Part shown: one piece after another, positions 13,701 to 23,400 of the stretch
Layout of the letters: each line of letters begins with the position of its first letter
How positions within the stretch are numbered: position 1 is the first letter of the stretch
From: Closterium sp. Naga37s-1
Lineage: Eukaryota > Streptophyta > Zygnematophyceae > Desmidiales > Closteriaceae
Reading direction: 5' to 3'
Length of the DNA: 64,000 nucleotides
Assembly: GCA_947471745.1 (NCBI GenBank)
Contig: CANJKZ010000008.1
Span: forward strand, 3,698,001 to 3,762,000
Made by a program: the position numbers and the translations under genes
The notes under the pieces: generated by a model
Told to the model about the DNA's origin: nothing
Databases searched by the model: none
Seen by the model: the letters and a program-made list of their open reading frames with translations, nothing else

Positions 13701-16700
13701 CGCCTCACTCTCTCCACTCCCCCACCACCACACCCCTCGCCTGTCCACCCCCATACAGCAGTTTCCCATGCCGAACATCAGCCCTTCCCCCCTTTCCCGC
13801 TTCCTCTCTCCCCCACAACCGCACCTGGAAGGATTCGAGTGAGACATCTTCAGGGATGGCCCCCACGAAGGGGATGTGTGCGCGGGTGATGTACTCCCTC
13901 AGCCGCGCCGCCCCTCGGGACGTCTTGGGCATGCGGTAGATGAGCGCCCCCGCCACGTCGACACGCGACTGCCTCATGATGCGCGCATGGTCTAGAATGC
14001 ACCCCGCTGCCTCCTTCTCCCAGTCCCAGTCCTCAAACACCCCGCCTGACTGCAGGGGGGGCACGGGGGCGCAAGAGGAGGCATGGGGAGACACACACAC
14101 AGGAAGCGTAAAGTGAGGCACTGGGGCAAGAGGGGCGCGCTGTTCTGGGGCGTGAGAGTACACGGGGAGACACATGGGAAGCATGGAAGGGAGTGATGGG
14201 ATGAGAGCGCCCCTGCCACGTCGACGCGCGACTGCCTCATGATGCGCGCATGGTCCAGGATGCACCCCGCTGCCTCCTTCTCCCAGTCCCAGTCCTCAAA
14301 CACCCCGCCTGACTGCACGGGGGACGTGGGGAGACAAGGTGAGACATGGGGAGACACACAGGGAGAGTCGAAGTGAGGCGCTGGGGAAAGTAGGGCGAGC
14401 TGCTCAAGGGGCATGAGAGTACACGGGGAGACACATGAGATGCATTGAAGTGGTGATGAGCGCACCCGCCACGTCCACACGCGACTGCCTCATGATGCGC
14501 GCATGGTCCAGGATGCACCTTGCTGCCTCCTTCTCCCAGTCCCAGTCCTCAAACACACCGCCTGACTGCACGGGAGGCACACGGAGAGCCACACAGGAAA
14601 CATGGAAGTGAAGTGAGGCACAGGGATGGTGGACGAGATGTACTTTTGAGAATTCTCAGAATTATCCTTCCACTCCCAGTCCTCAGCACCGGTTGACTGC
14701 AGGGGGCAGAAGCGTGAAAGTAAGGCATCTCATGAAGAATAGAGTTGCGTGAGGAAGAGGGGTAGTGACGCAGTAAAACTGCATGGTGTTGTTTAGTGTA
14801 GTATATGTACAATTGGTTTTGATGATTCCCAGAAGCACCAAGAAGCTGGGATGGGATGTGCATACCTCGGTGTGCTTGGGGTGGAACTGCGAGGCAGCAT
14901 GGCCGTCAGACAGCAGCAGAGCGGGGGCTTCGAGCGCAGAGGCAATGAGGCCGTTGAGGGGCGATGTGTTGGTGCCGTCACGCATGGACGTGCCCTCTAT
15001 TACCACGAAGTCATGGTGCCGCTTGCACCGCTCGTACGCTGGTGGGTGCAGGCGCGCAGTGGGGAGGGGGCGGGGGGGGGGGGGGGAGGGGGTTGGGAAA
15101 GAGGGGGTTGTAGGAAACAAGTGTACCAATCGCGTCGAGCCTTCTATCACCACAAAGTCGTAGTGCTGCTTGCACCGCTCGAATGCTGGTGGAGGAGGGG
15201 TGTGTGGGGGAAAGAGGGGGGGTGAAGGAGGAAGGAGTTACAGAGGGGAAGGAGGCTGTGTGCTAGGGTAGGGAGGAGCCGGAGGGAGAAGAGATGAAGG
15301 AGACGAGCATGCAAGAGCAGTAACAGGAGAATGAAACAGTCAGGGCTGAAGTGGAAAACCGAGACAGCAATCCTAAGATGGTGGCACACCAGCATCCTAC
15401 ATGAAGATAATGAAGGTGAATTTAAGGAGTTTATTGCTTAACAAATGCTCGTCAAGGAGTTCCCAACTAAAACAATAGTCTCATGAAGAAGCTCTAACCT
15501 GAAAAATTGGTTTTTTAAGGTCTTTCCACTTGAGATACGGGTCTCAGAGCTTTTGCTTGAATTGATGGTACTAACTAATAGGTAGTTAAATCGTGAACTG
15601 ATGGTCTTGAGGAATTCTGACCTGAAATGATGGTTTCAAGGAGTTCGTCCGTCTTCTCGGATGTCAGCAGAGCATACGCCTGGTCCTGGGTGAGCCCGAA
15701 CATGTCCTCCTGAGGCGTGCGCATGCGAAACACCTCGTGGAACAGCTCCGCGCGGTTACCACCATGCGAAGTCTGGTCGATCGGGCGAAAGTAACCCACG
15801 CCTGGCCGCAGAACCTGGGGGTGTCGGGGTCCCAGGCCGTCCATTAATCGAATAGAAAGACCGTGGTTACTTCAGTCCGTGAACTATTCGTTCGGACCAT
15901 GTTTTAGTTGATGCCATTGAGATTTCGGAACATGGACAGATCACACCATGGTTAGTTCACGTCATGGATACTTGGGACCATGGCTTTCGCTTACCTGCAG
16001 CGCGTGAATGAGTCCGATGCTGAGAGCGGCGGAGTTCAGAGGAGCACCCACGCTGCAGAAAAGGATACGGAGCGGCGGAGAGGCGGAAAAGGGGGATGTG
16101 AAGAATGACATAGACGCATTCGCATTTCAGTGCGTGACGCTATCACGTTGTGCGTCAGCAGTGTCCCGTGAGACGAGTTCCGACAAGATTATGCCTGACG
16201 GATCATCGTTTGCGCGCACGACGTCATTGTGCTGCTAGGTGACGCTAGCAGAAACCGGCGGTGCTCCAATGAGACAAAATCGACGATTCTCGATAAAGCC
16301 GTCTACTTTTTGCTGAACAAGGAGGTCGCGAACGTACTCGGAGTGGTGGAGATAAATAGAGCCTTCAAATTGATGCGGTTTCTTGGAGTGCGACGCACCC
16401 ACATTGCCAGGCGCGCTGCTCCTGCTCGAACCACTAATCGATCGGCTCCTCTGATCCGACGAGCCTAGTCCCTTCGCTCCGTCACCCCCTCTCTCTGCTC
16501 TACCCACTCTGCTCGCGAAACTGCTCAAGCCTCGCGTCTGAGCAGCAGAAGCGATCCGGGGACCTGCGTTTATTCCGTCAAGGGATCTGTGCAGACCGTG
16601 CGTCTCCGACAGACCGACCGATGCGACGGTCTCGGGGGACACCTGCGCCTGCGATTGATACTTCCGGCAAATATCGCTCCATCGGCCTCGCACAGCATTG

Positions 16701-16801
16701 CATGACGAGGAGTTATAACTGCTGCCTGAGTGGCCGCGGGTTTGGCCGCTACGCGCTCTGCTAGCTTGCTGCACCACCCGCTTCCCTAACAATCTGAGCA
16801 T
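7730..16801 (-). CDS. PTA: Phosphate acetyltransferase (phosphotransacetylase), 3' end outside window
   Basis: The enzyme interconverts acetyl-CoA + phosphate and acetyl phosphate + CoA. Exons: 16801-16338, 16052-15995, 15814-15622, 15038-14866, 14049-13825, 12710-12471, 11702-11640, 11318-11190, 10801-10658, 9374-9168, 8152-8000, 7791-7730; all have GT-AG borders and compatible phases (about 703 residues so far). Order: Arg/Ser-rich N-terminal extension of about 140 residues without a long acidic run (organelle-targeting type); dethiobiotin-synthetase-like domain (GYFRPI, HDFVVIEGT); DRTGG-type middle domain (VLVVAHASRPDILLGMID); then the PTA_PTB catalytic domain (VTLIGHPDEI, DGMVSGAVHTT, TIRPALQ, EIVSSVFFMWLP). 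The last 100 or so residues must lie left of position 1. The start is the first ATG of the open frame. The P-loop of the N-terminal domain is degenerate. Introns hold many partial exon copies. Family assignment is firm; targeting is inferred. Confidence 0.93.
8190..8460 (-). repeat. Three 5'-end copies of PTA exon 11
   Basis: Three decaying copies of the start of exon 11 (acceptor plus GVTLMEGHEHMITDPN-like coding) lie at about 8254-8190, 8376-8330 and 8460-8420. All are upstream, in the sense direction, of the intact exon at 8152-8000. None carries the 3' half of the exon or its donor. Confidence 0.85.
8540..9100 (-). repeat. Four 3'-end copies of PTA exon 10
   Basis: Copies of the end of exon 10 (coding for APNLDLYAELLYQARKDK followed by a GTGGG donor) lie at about 9092-9022, 8942-8868, 8802-8738 and 8622-8540. 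All are downstream of the intact exon (9374-9168). The copy near 8760 carries a frame-breaking deletion. None has the exon's acceptor. Confidence 0.88.
9375..10142 (-). repeat. Three tandem 256-bp copies of the acceptor and 5' part of PTA exon 10
   Basis: The period is exactly 256 bp: the same exon start, coding for GAEPRTIQAAGEVLRRSL and onward through SGADI, begins at 9374 (intact exon), 9630, 9886 and 10142. The copies break off after about 150 bp of exon and go straight into intron sequence. They are nearly identical to one another; the copy at 10142 carries a few substitutions. Each keeps a CAG acceptor but no normal donor. Confidence 0.93.
10190..10600 (-). repeat. 3'-end copies of PTA exon 9
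   Basis: Repeated segments encode FQHTIFDKSRDAQSHIVLPE followed by donor-like sequence at about 10590-10450, 10400-10330 and a fragment near 10270-10240. They lie downstream of the intact exon 9 (10801-10658). A single 5' fragment (MLHQVLFKER) lies on the other side of the exon, at about 10910-10870. Confidence 0.82.
11109..11136. repeat. 28-bp perfect palindrome with TTTTGAGTCGACTCAAAA core
   Basis: The 28 bases read identically on both strands, centred between 11122 and 11123. The core recurs at 11912-11929 and 55509-55526, and its inner 10 bases at 52744-52753. This copy sits in the intron between PTA exons 8 and 9. Confidence 0.9.
12040..12360 (-). repeat. 3'-end copies of PTA exon 6
   Basis: A copy of the 3' two thirds of exon 6 (through HETHLSTQ and a GTGCG donor) lies at 12355-12213, and a shorter internal fragment (LVATLHLADLLSYIPP) at about 12112-12040. 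Both are downstream of intact exon 6 (12710-12471). Confidence 0.87.
12790..13120 (-). repeat. 5'-end copies of PTA exon 6
   Basis: Copies of the acceptor and first third of exon 6 lie upstream of the intact exon: a good one at about 12882-12800 (VGRVLNAHVLYGDVPHSNN) and a decayed one at about 13000-12950 with a stop. A short mixed fragment near 13115-13065 combines YRMPK (from exon 5) with NMTSEV (from exon 6). Confidence 0.83.
13290..13700 (-). repeat. Two 3'-end copies of PTA exon 5
   Basis: Two copies of the 3' half of exon 5 (RMPKTSRGAARLREYITR through PEDVSLESFQ, with donor) lie at about 13695-13563 and 13440-13312. They are downstream of the only complete exon 5 (14049-13825). Neither has an acceptor. 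Both reading frames are still intact, so the copies are young or conserved. Confidence 0.9.
14220..14710 (-). repeat. 5'-end copies of PTA exon 5
   Basis: Two well kept copies of the acceptor and 5' half of exon 5 (SGGVFEDWDWEKEA, HARIMRQSRVDVAGAL) begin near 14313 and 14570. A third decayed piece lies at about 14700-14645. All are upstream of the complete exon. Confidence 0.9.
15140..15195 (-). repeat. 5'-end copy of PTA exon 4
   Basis: The sequence encodes FERCKQHYDFVVIEG and starts at a CAG acceptor in the same phase as exon 4 (15038-14866). It is a partial copy placed upstream of the real exon. It could act as an alternative acceptor only if a downstream donor were used. Confidence 0.82.
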
Positions 16802-17679
16802 GGCTCCTGCGACTGCGATGCGCCTGTGTAACAAGCAAGGATGCGTTACAGTCTGCTAAGCAATGCGCGAAAGCTCGAAGGTCAGGAGTTGACAATCGAG
16901 GACGAGGCAAGGCGATGCTCGCCAAGATTATTTAGTCTCTGCCAGAGTCAGAGAACGGGGCAGGGCAACAAGAGCAACCCTTGAGAGTATCCTATCGACT
17001 TCAGAGAATGTCAACGGTTCAATGAAGTCTGTCACAACCGTCTCAAAGCTAGATAGAAGTTCCCAAGGGCAGCCTCCCTCTGTTCCCTTGGGCCTGTCGG
17101 AGAAGGTTTCAGAGCTCGATCCGTTTCAAGGAGCTCGGGTATTGATGTTTGTGAGATATAAAATTGACTGCATAAACTGAACTTCGAGTACATTTACGAT
17201 TGGTCAAATAAGCATCCAGGCATGCCTCTGATTGGACGGTAGTGCTGTTGGGCTATACTGCTCCGTTTCGCAAGATTCTTGGGGCTGACGCCGAAAATCA
17301 GGGCACACGTCCGCCACGAGCCCAGCCACATCGGAAAATCAACGCCACGTCAGCCCAGCATGTGTTGCGGGAAGAAGCATCTCCAAACCAAATTCCTTCC
17401 ATACCTTTCCGTCCCTGCTTGCCTGGTGTTGGTTTTGCTCCTCCATTCCCGATTGTTCCAATAAACAGACGGAAGAGACATCTCAGAATCCATTAGCTGC
17501 TGTCCCTGGTCAATTGTGGTCAGGCCAAGTCAGTTATTCATCCCCACCGACTGATGGTTCCATCTCCTGCCATCCGTGCCTCCTAGCTTTGCAGCCACGC
17601 TTTCGTTGACAGCTACTCCAGCCTCTCACTGTAACTTGCCAAGCCTCGCTAATTAGTTGCTTTCTCGTGAAGCCTAAAC
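16802..17679. promoter_or_regulatory. PTA-ACK divergent intergenic region
   Basis: These 878 bp separate the start codons of PTA (-) and acetate kinase (+). They must hold both 5' UTRs and probably a shared promoter. An AT-rich gatataaaatt string lies near 17154. No ORF resembling a gene was seen. The promoter role is inferred from position only. Confidence 0.6.
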
Positions 17680-20320
17680 ATGGCGAAGTCGAAGACGATT
17701 CTCGTGCTGAATGCGGGGAGCTCGTCTCTCAAGTATGTCGTTTGCCTTGATCATGCTGCCTACTACCGCGCGCTGTTCTGGCGAATCCATTTCTCCGTGT
17801 CGCGGGGCTCAAAAGTCGCCCTTTTGTATGAAACAACAATGCGGCTAGTAGCCTATTCTGAACCCTTCCTTGAAATCTCTTTATTCTGAAGCGATTCTCC
17901 ACGTTTGCGTGATCGTTTCATGTTCGCGTGACTAAAGGTACGCGCTATACGAATTCGCGGATGCGCTGAAGGCGAAGCTGGCGGTGTCGGGTCTGGTGGA
18001 GCAGATCGGTACTCCCAAGGGCGTCATCACGCACAAGGCCCTCGCCACCAACCAGACCGTCCATGAGGTCAGCCGCCGTCACCACATTGCCTCCATTGCG
18101 AATTCGGGATCACCCCAAAGAATCCGCTCTGCTCCTCGCTCCACAGTCTCTCAACACGTTCTTTCTGTTCAGCCGCCTTTCTCGTTTACCCACTCATTCA
18201 GCTCACTCCGCTGAAGTGCATCTGCGTGTTTGCTTGCACTCACTGTGTGTTTTACCCCCCACTGTAACCCTCACTGTAACACTCACTGTAACCCTCACTG
18301 TGTGACGTGCTCCAGAAAGCGGTGTTCAGCGACCACAAGGAGGCCATGTCGCACGCGCATCTGCGTGTTCGCTTGCACTCACCGTGTCTTTTACCGCCCA
18401 CTGTAGCACTCATTGTAACCCTCACTGTAACCCTCATTGTAACCCTCACTGTGTGACGTGCTCCAGAAAGCGGTGTTCAGCGATCACAAGGAGGCCATGT
18501 CGCACGCGCTGAAGCTGATGGGGATCAGCAAGGGCAGCAGCGCCGTGACGGCAGTGGGGCACAGAGCGGTGCACGGCGGTGAGGAGATCAACAAGTCGTG
18601 CATCATCACGGAGCACGTGAAGGACGTGCTCAAGAAGTTCACGCCGCTCGCCCCGCTGCACAACCCGCCCAATCTCCAGGTACGGCCTTGACTCCGCACT
18701 GGACCACATGGAACCGCACTCCCACTGCAAAGCACCACACTGGAACTCTACGTTCAAACTGGAATGAGTAACGCAATTGTGACTATGCAAGGAAGAGCTG
18801 GTCTACGACAGCACGACCAAAGCCTTCTGGAAATGCTCAGGGATAGACGAAAGCACACGCACACTTCCTCCCACGCAAGCTACTCCAGCCCCTGCAAGCA
18901 CGCAGGCTCACACAACACACCTCGCGTAGGCCCTCAAACTCGCACAAACTGGGCCAGCCTATAGATTGATCCAGGAGCGCTCCATGTCTCTTCCCACCCC
19001 ACCTTCCCCTCTACGTTCGGTTTTTACCTTCCCAATGTCAGCGCTCCCCCAGAGCTGCTTGACTGCTCGATTTAACGCCCGTACTCTGTGCCTCCCGCCT
19101 CCCCACTTCGACCTGCATCCATGCTCTATCCGTACCTCCTCCTGGCCCCCCTGACTGACATCGCCAGGGCATGGCGGTGGCACAGGAGCTGCTGGACTGT
19201 CCACAGGTGGCGGTGTTTGACACGGCATTCCACAGCACCATCCCCCCGTACGCCTACACGTACGCGCTGCCCTACCGCCTCTACAAGGAGCTGGGCGTGC
19301 GGCGCTACGGCTTCCACGGCACCAGCTACATGTACCTGCTGCGGGAGACGGCCAGGCAGCTGGGGAAGAAGGAGAGCGAGATGAACATGATCACGCTGCA
19401 CCTGGGGGCTGGTGCGAGTATGGCTTGCATCAAGGAGGTGAGTCGAATCAGTGAAAGAGGGTTTTTTTTTAGATGAGATTGTTGAGGGCGCCTCATAAAG
19501 CGATCAGCTGGGAAGTAAGAGAGCAAGATGAATGTGATTACGCTGCTCATGGGGGCCAGTGCCAGCATGGCCTGCATCAAGGAGGTGAGTGGGTCAGCGG
19601 TTTTAGAAAGATATGTTCTTTCTTTCTGTGTGGGCTTGGCTAGTTTCATTTTTTTCATTTCGTTCTTGCTCACCCATTCTGATGCGAACCTCTTCTTTTC
19701 CCTTGGCTTTTCCCCCTGAAATCGTGCAGGGCAAGTGCATTGACACGACCATGGGAGTAACCCCCCTGGAAGGCCTTGTCATGGCCACTCGCTGTGGCGA
19801 CATTGACCCAGCCATCCCCAAGATCCTCTCAGACCTGCAGGGCCTCTCCCCTGCTCAAATCGACTCGTTTCTCAACAAGGAATCCGGTCTGGTTGGCATC
19901 TGCGGAGACAAGGACATGAAAGCAGTCGTAGACCGCACTGAGGCCGCTGAAGCTATGTGCATACCGGCAGGGGATGATTTGGAGGGGGGTGGCCGGCATC
20001 GGCTCGCTCTCGAGGTGTTTGTTCATCGTGTGCGGAAGTACCTAGGAGCGTATCTGGTCCAGCTGGAAGGGAAGGTGGACGCTATTGTTTTCAGTGCGGG
20101 GATTGGGGAGAGATCCGCGCCGGTGCGGGCGCGGGTGTGTGCGGGTTTGGAGGCGTTTGGGATCGAGGTGGATAAGACGAGGAATGAGGGGGGCAAGGGC
20201 GCTAGGGAGATTTCTGTGCCAGGGGCGAAGATTAAGGTTATGGTTGTGCCGACTGACGAGGAGCTGTGCATTGCGCAGGAGACTCTGCGTGTCGTTGACG
20301 AGGCTCGCAAGGAAGAGTAG
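17680..20320 (+). CDS. ACK: Acetate kinase
   Basis: The enzyme interconverts acetyl phosphate + ADP and acetate + ATP, taking up the product of PTA. Exons: 17680-17732, 17938-18067, 18467-18679, 19168-19437, 19730-20320; borders and phases agree and give 418 residues, close to the usual 400. The family landmarks appear in order: N-terminal NAGSSSLK (phosphate-binding strand), [60 protein letters not shown] and [13 protein letters not shown] near the C-terminus. The protein starts directly with the catalytic core, so no targeting peptide is visible, unlike PTA. The 5' part of exon 3 and the 3' part of exon 4 each have an extra copy in the adjoining intron. It is divergent from PTA, so coregulation is likely. 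No alternative assignment competes. Confidence 0.95.
18218..18508 (+). repeat. Tandem duplication carrying a 5'-end copy of ACK exon 3
   Basis: A segment of about 139 bp (18218-18356) is repeated from 18357. Each copy ends with the exon 3 acceptor and its first 14 or so codons ([14 protein letters not shown]). A short gtaaccctcact-type repeat inside the unit has a different copy number in the two. The first copy stops in mid-exon; the second runs into the complete exon. Confidence 0.9.
19505..19584 (+). repeat. 3'-end copy of ACK exon 4
   Basis: These 80 bp repeat the end of exon 4 ([19 protein letters not shown]) with a GAG|GTGAGT donor. The copy lies downstream of the intact exon and has no acceptor of its own. 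Confidence 0.9.
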
Positions 20321-20496
20321 GATGGAAGCAAATTGCCAACATAAATACTTTTAATTATGTGACATTGTTTTATAGTAAGGTAGTGCTATTAATATGTGCA
20401 ATTGCTCAAAGTGATTAGCTGACAAAACGTTACTGTTTTTCTCTGAATGACAATGCCACATAATTCTCCATTCGCTCAATCGCCAGTCAGAAATTC

Positions 20497-23400
20497 ATGA
20501 CGTGGCACCTGGCGGTCCTTTCCCTTGGGAAATCCTCAACCACGAATTTCCCGTTGCTGACATTGAAACACCCGCGCTGGTTTTCCCGCCTTGCTTCTGC
20601 TCCGCTTTTGTCTTCTCATAAGTTCTCATGGGTTGTTCCTCTAGCACCTAGAGTCAAAAGCAGGAGCCAGGCTCCATCTGTCCCCGTTCGCGGAGACGAG
20701 CACGCTCTGAAAAGTGTGCGACTGCCGCTGTATTTGCACTTTCGTTTTAGCCTTGATTCGCTTCGTGCTGAGACCGCGAACGACTTTCGTCGTTCCATGT
20801 CGGCCAGTATGAACTGGACGGCGGGCCGATGCGTGCCGGCGCTGAGAGTAGCAGCCGTGCGTCTGCACCAATCGATGCTCCCCGCTCAGGCGATCCGCCG
20901 GCTCGGGTGTCCCGCGTCGCCTGGAAGCATCGCCGGATGCACGCAAATAAGAATCGACGGCTGTAGACGATCGATTCACGGCTTTGGCCAGCAGCGGGTT
21001 CTGCGGAGACATCTGGAACACTCATCGACGGTTATTGCACACGTGGCACCTGCTGGTAGGCGGAGTCGCAATGTACGCTGCTTGGCTTCTAGCGCAACTG
21101 GCGATGGAGGAGCGACGGCTGGAGCTGAGTCAGCAGTTGCGAACGTGGCAGCCGCTTCGTCAGCTGAAGCAATAGCTGACTTGGAGTCGACGAGTGAGCA
21201 GAAAGCGGAGAGCGGGGCTGCTGGGAGCGGAAATGCAGGCGCGGGGAGGCGCAAGGAGCGGCGGATGGTGAAAGAATTCAAAAAGCGGTTGAGGATTGCT
21301 GATATTAAGAACGGACCGGACGAAGGGATGGATCAGGTATGAATTGAAGGAGGCTTCTATGACATGCAACGGACAGAAGGTTGTAGGAGATACAGATGGA
21401 ATGCTTTGTGGGGTCTCGTATTGGTCTTGCATTGTCCTCAGCCCGTGAGTATAAGATGCATGGATGCTATTGGACGATCTGTTCTGCCAGTGAGCTCTGT
21501 CTGGGTTTTTCCTTATTGCCTGATTTGATGCAGGTTGGGCGCCACGTGGAGCTCCGTGGTTGGGTGCGGACTGTGCGCTCTCAAAAGGCCTTTTCTTTCA
21601 TTGAGGTGAGTTCATTGACATTCTTATTGTAATGTGACGTCATGTTAGATGACTTCTCTCCATGTCATGCCCAACATTCATGCCACTGTTTAATCTGCTG
21701 TAGCACGCCATGCCATATTACAAGATGCCATGTCATGCATTGCTACTCCAGCCCATCCCATCTGGTGCCATCGTTGCACCTTGCGTTTGCCAATGCCTGT
21801 GACTGCCAATGCGTGTCATTCCTCCTGTTCCCTCACACTACTGTTCTCCTCCCTCCGCCTCCCCATCTGCGCCCTCCATCCAGCTCAACGACGGTTCGTC
21901 CCTCTCAGGCATTCAGGTGGTGGCCACACCTGAGATCGAAGGCTACCAGGAGGTAACAACAGAAGCTGTCAGGAGGTAACAACAGAAGGCTATCAGGAGG
22001 TAACAACAGAAGACTATCAGGAGGTAACAACAGAACGCTACCAGGAGGTAACAACAGAAGCTACCAGGAGGTAACAACTGAAGTCACCAGGAGGCAGTAA
22101 TAGATGAGCATTGCAGGAGCTAACAGTAGGTACAGGAGCGTGAGCAGTGTAGAGACCAACTGTGAAGGCAATTCTCATGGTATCGCTCCTCTCAGTGAGC
22201 CAGAGAGCAGTGGCGTCACCAGTGCCCAAGGTTCAGTGCTCCATGATTTCTCCTTTCTTGCTCTCGTCCCTGTGGTCATTACACCAGGCCAGGTAGATGG
22301 GGGGGGCGACGTTTTTCTGTGGCGCCTCAGCATTTGGCTCCTTTCTTGTCCTCGTCCCTGCGGTCATCACACCAGGTGGAGGGGGGTGGCATCACCACAG
22401 GGGCAGCGGTATCAGTGGAGGGCGAGGTGGTGGAAAGCCAAGGCAAGGGCCAGAAGATTGAGATCAAGGCGCAAAAGCTTACTCTTGTAGGTGCTTCGTG
22501 TAATTTACACATGTTGGTCGGGCATTGCCACCACAGGGAGACATTCTGTGGGGCAGCACCTCTTTATTCAGGGTGATTTCACATTCAGTGACTCTTTTTG
22601 GTAAGTGGGAGTTCTGCATCCAATGCATCTCTGTCTGCATTGTGTCTCATTGCATCCTCTCAGCACCGTGCATGAAGCGCCCCACATTCAGTCGAACCTC
22701 TCTGGATAGATCTTCTTCTCGTCTTGTCAAAATTCCCAATTCTCTGGTGTCGAATTTTGCTTGTATTAATTGAACAATTCTGCTGAGTTCTCCTCTGCTA
22801 ACTCTCCTCCTTCCTTTGCTTCGCCCGCTCCTCCCTCTCTTGCAGGTGGGTGGCAGTGATGGCAGCACATACCCTCTGCAGAAGAAGAGGCACTCCTTGG
22901 AGTATCTTCGCAGCATAGCCCACCTCAGACCCCGCACCAACACCATCGGCGCCGTGAGTTGACTATGTTAATGGGGTATGAGCACACGGGAAGGTTTGTG
23001 AGACACCTCAAAAGAAGGAAGCGCATTCGTTGGAGTATCCTCACACTGCCATAGCACACCTGAGACCTCGCACAAACACCATAGCTCCCCCGCCCCACCA
23101 CACCCCACCCCACCACTCTCCCACTCCAGGTGTCTCGGGTGCGCAGTGCGCTAGCACAAGCCTCGCACCGCTTCTTCCAGTCGCACGGCTTCGTGTGGGT
23201 GGCATCGCCCATCATCACAGCGTCTGACTGTGAAGGGGCTGGCGATCAGTTCCGAGTGACCACGCTGGTGGGTGGGGATGGGTGATTGTGGGTGGAGGTG
23301 GGGGTGGGTGGGTGTGGTTAGGTGCGGGGGAAAGGATGCATGTGTGTGGCGGAGGGGTGGATGGGTGGCATCGCCCATCATCACTGCATCCGACTGTGAA

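Noticed and set aside
8372-15225. Separate small genes on either strand in the PTA region
   Set aside because: All are frames through PTA exons, their partial copies, or pyrimidine-rich introns.
16235-16834. PTA start at 16834
   Set aside because: The codon there is TTG; the first ATG in frame is at 16801.
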